Source of the DNA: Fictibacillus fluitans
Lineage (GTDB): Bacteria > Bacillota > Bacilli > Bacillales > Fictibacillaceae
Direction of reading: 5' to 3'
Length of the DNA: 64,000 nt
Assembly (NCBI RefSeq): GCF_030418125.1
Contig: NZ_JAUHTR010000009.1
Span: 1-64,000, forward strand
Shown here: one piece after another, positions 62,476 through 64,000 of the stretch
Position numbering within the stretch: the stretch's first letter is position 1
Layout: each line of letters starts with the position of its first letter
The notes under the pieces: generated by a model
What the model saw: the letters and a program-made list of their open reading frames with translations, nothing else
Database searches by the model: none
Told to the model about the DNA's origin: nothing
Translations under genes and position numbers: made by a program

Positions 62476-62874
62476 ATGAGAAAAGTATTAACTTATGGGA
62501 CATTTGACTTGCTTCATTGGGGACACATCAATTTGCTGAAACGTGCAAAAGACCTGGGAGACCATCTGATTGTGGGTCTTTCCGGAGATGAATTTAACGC
62601 GATTAAAAATAAAAAATCATATCACAGCTTCGAAAACCGAAAAATGATTTTAGAGTCCATTCGATACGTGGATGAAGTGATTGAAGAGAAAAGCTGGGAT
62701 CAAAAGATTAAAGATGTAGTGGATCACAAGGTGGATATCTTTGTTATGGGAGACGACTGGGAAGGTAAATTTGATTTCCTTAAAGAATATTGTGAAGTCG
62801 TTTATCTGCCGAGAACAATAGGGATTTCAACATCACAAATTAAGGATGACCTTTTTAGCATTAAAAATGGGTAG
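62476..62874 (+). CDS. tagD: Glycerol-3-phosphate cytidylyltransferase
   Basis: A 132-residue nucleotidyltransferase making CDP-glycerol from CTP and sn-glycerol 3-phosphate. The N-terminal TYGTFDLLHWGHINLLKRAK carries the HxGH motif, and RTIGISTSQIKDDL the RTxGISTT-type motif of TagD. AGGAG (62461-62465) is 10 bp upstream of ATG 62476; GTG 62467 is too close to it. It overlaps tagB by 8 bp. It supplies the glycerol units for TagB and for the linkage region. Confidence 0.95.
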   Translation: MRKVLTYGTFDLLHWGHINLLKRAKDLGDHLIVGLSGDEFNAIKNKKSYHSFENRKMILESIRYVDEVIEEKSWDQKIKDVVDHKVDIFVMGDDWEGKFDFLKEYCEVVYLPRTIGISTSQIKDDLFSIKNG

Positions 62875-64000
62875 AGAACTCGCAATAACGGTCTATTTAA
62901 TTCTTTTTAACATTCTTTTCAATCTTTTTAAGCTTTTCCCATCACAAGACAGGCTGGCTTTTGTTCTTTCATTTGGCGACAACGCTTCTTATTTATATGA
63001 AGCGCTGAAAAAGCGTGACGATCAAAAAGCCGCCTTTTTATGCACAACCGAAAAAAGTGTGTCGGGATTAAAGGATTATCCCGATGCGAACGTGATACAA
63101 TTTCAAAACAAAAATATTTCCGGAACCCTCAGGTCCATTTACTGGCTGGCCACCTCCAGAAAAATCATTCTGGACAACTATTATGGCTTCCTGGCTGGAA
63201 TTCAATTCAAGGAAAATACGGAATGTATTCAAATATGGCATGCCGCTGGTGCGATCAAGAGATTTGGAATCCGCGATGCTTCTGTTGAAGGCAGAAGTCT
63301 CAAGGCGCAAAAGCGGTTTTTGTCTGTGTATGAAAAATTCCATAAAATCGCTGTGGGCTCCCGGGCAATGGAGGATATCTTCAGGGAAGCCTTTGCTCTT
63401 TCCGGAGATCAGTTCCTGCGGACGGGCCTGCCGCGAACTGACCTTTTTTTTAATGAACTTAAGCAAAACGGTATTAAAAAGCAGCTGCTTCATGACAATC
63501 CTGATCTGAAGGACAAGGAGCTCATCCTGTATGCCCCTACCTATCGGGACCATCAGTTGGACCAGTTTGAACTGGAACTTGATTTGGGGAAACTGCAAAA
63601 CGAACTGGGAGCGGGCTATGCCGTCATCTTAAAGCTTCATCCGGCGTTAAAAGGCACCGTTCATTATGAAGAAGAGTACCCAGGCTTTGTTTACAATTAT
63701 TCTTTCCACCATGATGTTAATGATTTAATGCTCATTGTGGATTATTTGATAACGGACTATTCTTCTATTCCGTATGAATTCGCATTGCTCGATAAACCGA
63801 TGATTTTCTATCCGTATGATTTGAAGGAATATACAGATCAAAGAGGTCTTTGGGATAATTACGCAGCGCTTATACCCGGACCGGTCGTATATTCCACAGA
63901 GGAGATTATAAGCGTCATCCGTAATCAGTCCTTTGAATGGAAAAGGCAGCAGGAATTTAAAACAAAGTGGAATGAATTCCATCAGGGTAACTCAAGTGAA
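62867..64000 (+). CDS. tagB: Teichoic acid glycerol-phosphate primase (TagB), partial at window end
   Basis: 378 codons are present before the window ends without a stop. TagB attaches the first glycerol phosphate to the ManNAc-GlcNAc lipid. Seen: a hydrophobic N-terminal segment (ELAITVYLILFNILFNLFKL), IIDN-like KIILDNYYGFL, CIQIWHAAGAIKRFGI (catalytic His), LYAPTYRDHQ, LKLHPALKGT and ITDYSSIPYEFALLDKPMIF. The end (WNEFHQGNSSE) corresponds to the last 20 residues or so of B. subtilis TagB, so little is missing. ATG 62867 overlaps the tagD stop by 8 bp, indicating coupling. Confidence 0.93.
   Translation, partial: MGRELAITVYLILFNILFNLFKLFPSQDRLAFVLSFGDNASYLYEALKKRDDQKAAFLCTTEKSVSGLKDYPDANVIQFQNKNISGTLRSIYWLATSRKIILDNYYGFLAGIQFKENTECIQIWHAAGAIKRFGIRDASVEGRSLKAQKRFLSVYEKFHKIAVGSRAMEDIFREAFALSGDQFLRTGLPRTDLFFNELKQNGIKKQLLHDNPDLKDKELILYAPTYRDHQLDQFELELDLGKLQNELGAGYAVILKLHPALKGTVHYEEEYPGFVYNYSFHHDVNDLMLIVDYLITDYSSIPYEFALLDKPMIFYPYDLKEYTDQRGLWDNYAALIPGPVVYSTEEIISVIRNQSFEWKRQQEFKTKWNEFHQGNSSE

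Noticed and set aside
1-64000. Search for CRISPR arrays, tRNA or rRNA genes, insertion sequences and prophage genes
   Set aside because: No regularly spaced repeats, cloverleaf-like sequences, transposase motifs or phage structural genes were seen.

Overview
The window looks like chromosomal DNA of a Gram-positive, Bacillus-related member of the Firmicutes. Gene starts carry strong AGGAGG-type ribosome binding sites, TTG and GTG starts are common, intrinsic terminators are clear, and there is a SAM-I (S-box) riboswitch, a Bacillus-type LexA box and a full set of wall teichoic acid genes. A genus such as Fictibacillus would fit, but the sequence alone does not decide it. I see no rRNA, tRNA, CRISPR array, insertion sequence or prophage.

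Layout. 1-6.4 kb: an SgrR-like regulator divergent from an MFS transporter, a flavin reductase divergent from an ArsR-type regulator with a perfect operator palindrome between them, a YjbR/MmcQ-type protein and an M20 dipeptidase. 6.4-15.1 kb: small and envelope-related genes (a lipoprotein, a peptidoglycan-binding protein, a SEDS protein, a UPF0316 protein, VanZ, an L,D-transpeptidase-like protein, an M14 carboxypeptidase). 15.3-18.6 kb: rmlACBD for dTDP-L-rhamnose. 18.9-30.5 kb: a giant secreted nucleotidase, a 2-hydroxyacid dehydrogenase, a quinone oxidoreductase-like protein, a short-chain fatty acid transporter with a PrmC-like methyltransferase, a secreted nuclease, an S-box-controlled alpha/beta hydrolase and an SBF-family transporter.

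30.9-42.7 kb: a GT2-TagF fusion resembling GgaB, a LexA box ahead of an OmpR-type two-component system, an LTA synthase, an EamA/XRE-cupin divergon with matching operator-like sites, an acyltransferase, a GyrI-like protein, a hydrolase and a DUF975 protein. 42.8-50.6 kb: a stress-protein-like gene, two subtilisin-family proteases in tandem (the second very large) and an NlpC/P60 endopeptidase with four peptidoglycan-binding repeats.

50.8-64.0 kb is a wall teichoic acid locus: mnaA, an acyltransferase, tarI, tarJ, a TarF/TarK-type and a TarL-type transferase, a TarM/TagE-like glycosyltransferase, tagO, tagA, tagD and tagB (cut by the window end). MnaA supplies UDP-ManNAc; TagO and TagA build the GlcNAc-ManNAc linkage disaccharide; TagD and TagB add CDP-glycerol-derived glycerol phosphate; TarI and TarJ make CDP-ribitol, which the long TarL-type enzyme would polymerise; the GT4 enzyme probably glycosylates the polymer. 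The gene content points to a ribitol-phosphate wall teichoic acid. Together with LTA synthase, rmlACBD, GgaB-like, SEDS and the wall hydrolases, the window is strongly enriched in envelope functions.

I found no wholly new multi-gene system. The most unusual signals are regulatory or repetitive: the S-box in front of a plain alpha/beta hydrolase, a LexA box in front of a sensor/regulator pair, a two-copy compound repeat of about 260 bp lying just 3' of the two largest secreted-protein genes, and evenly phased TTTACA boxes between tagA and tagD.
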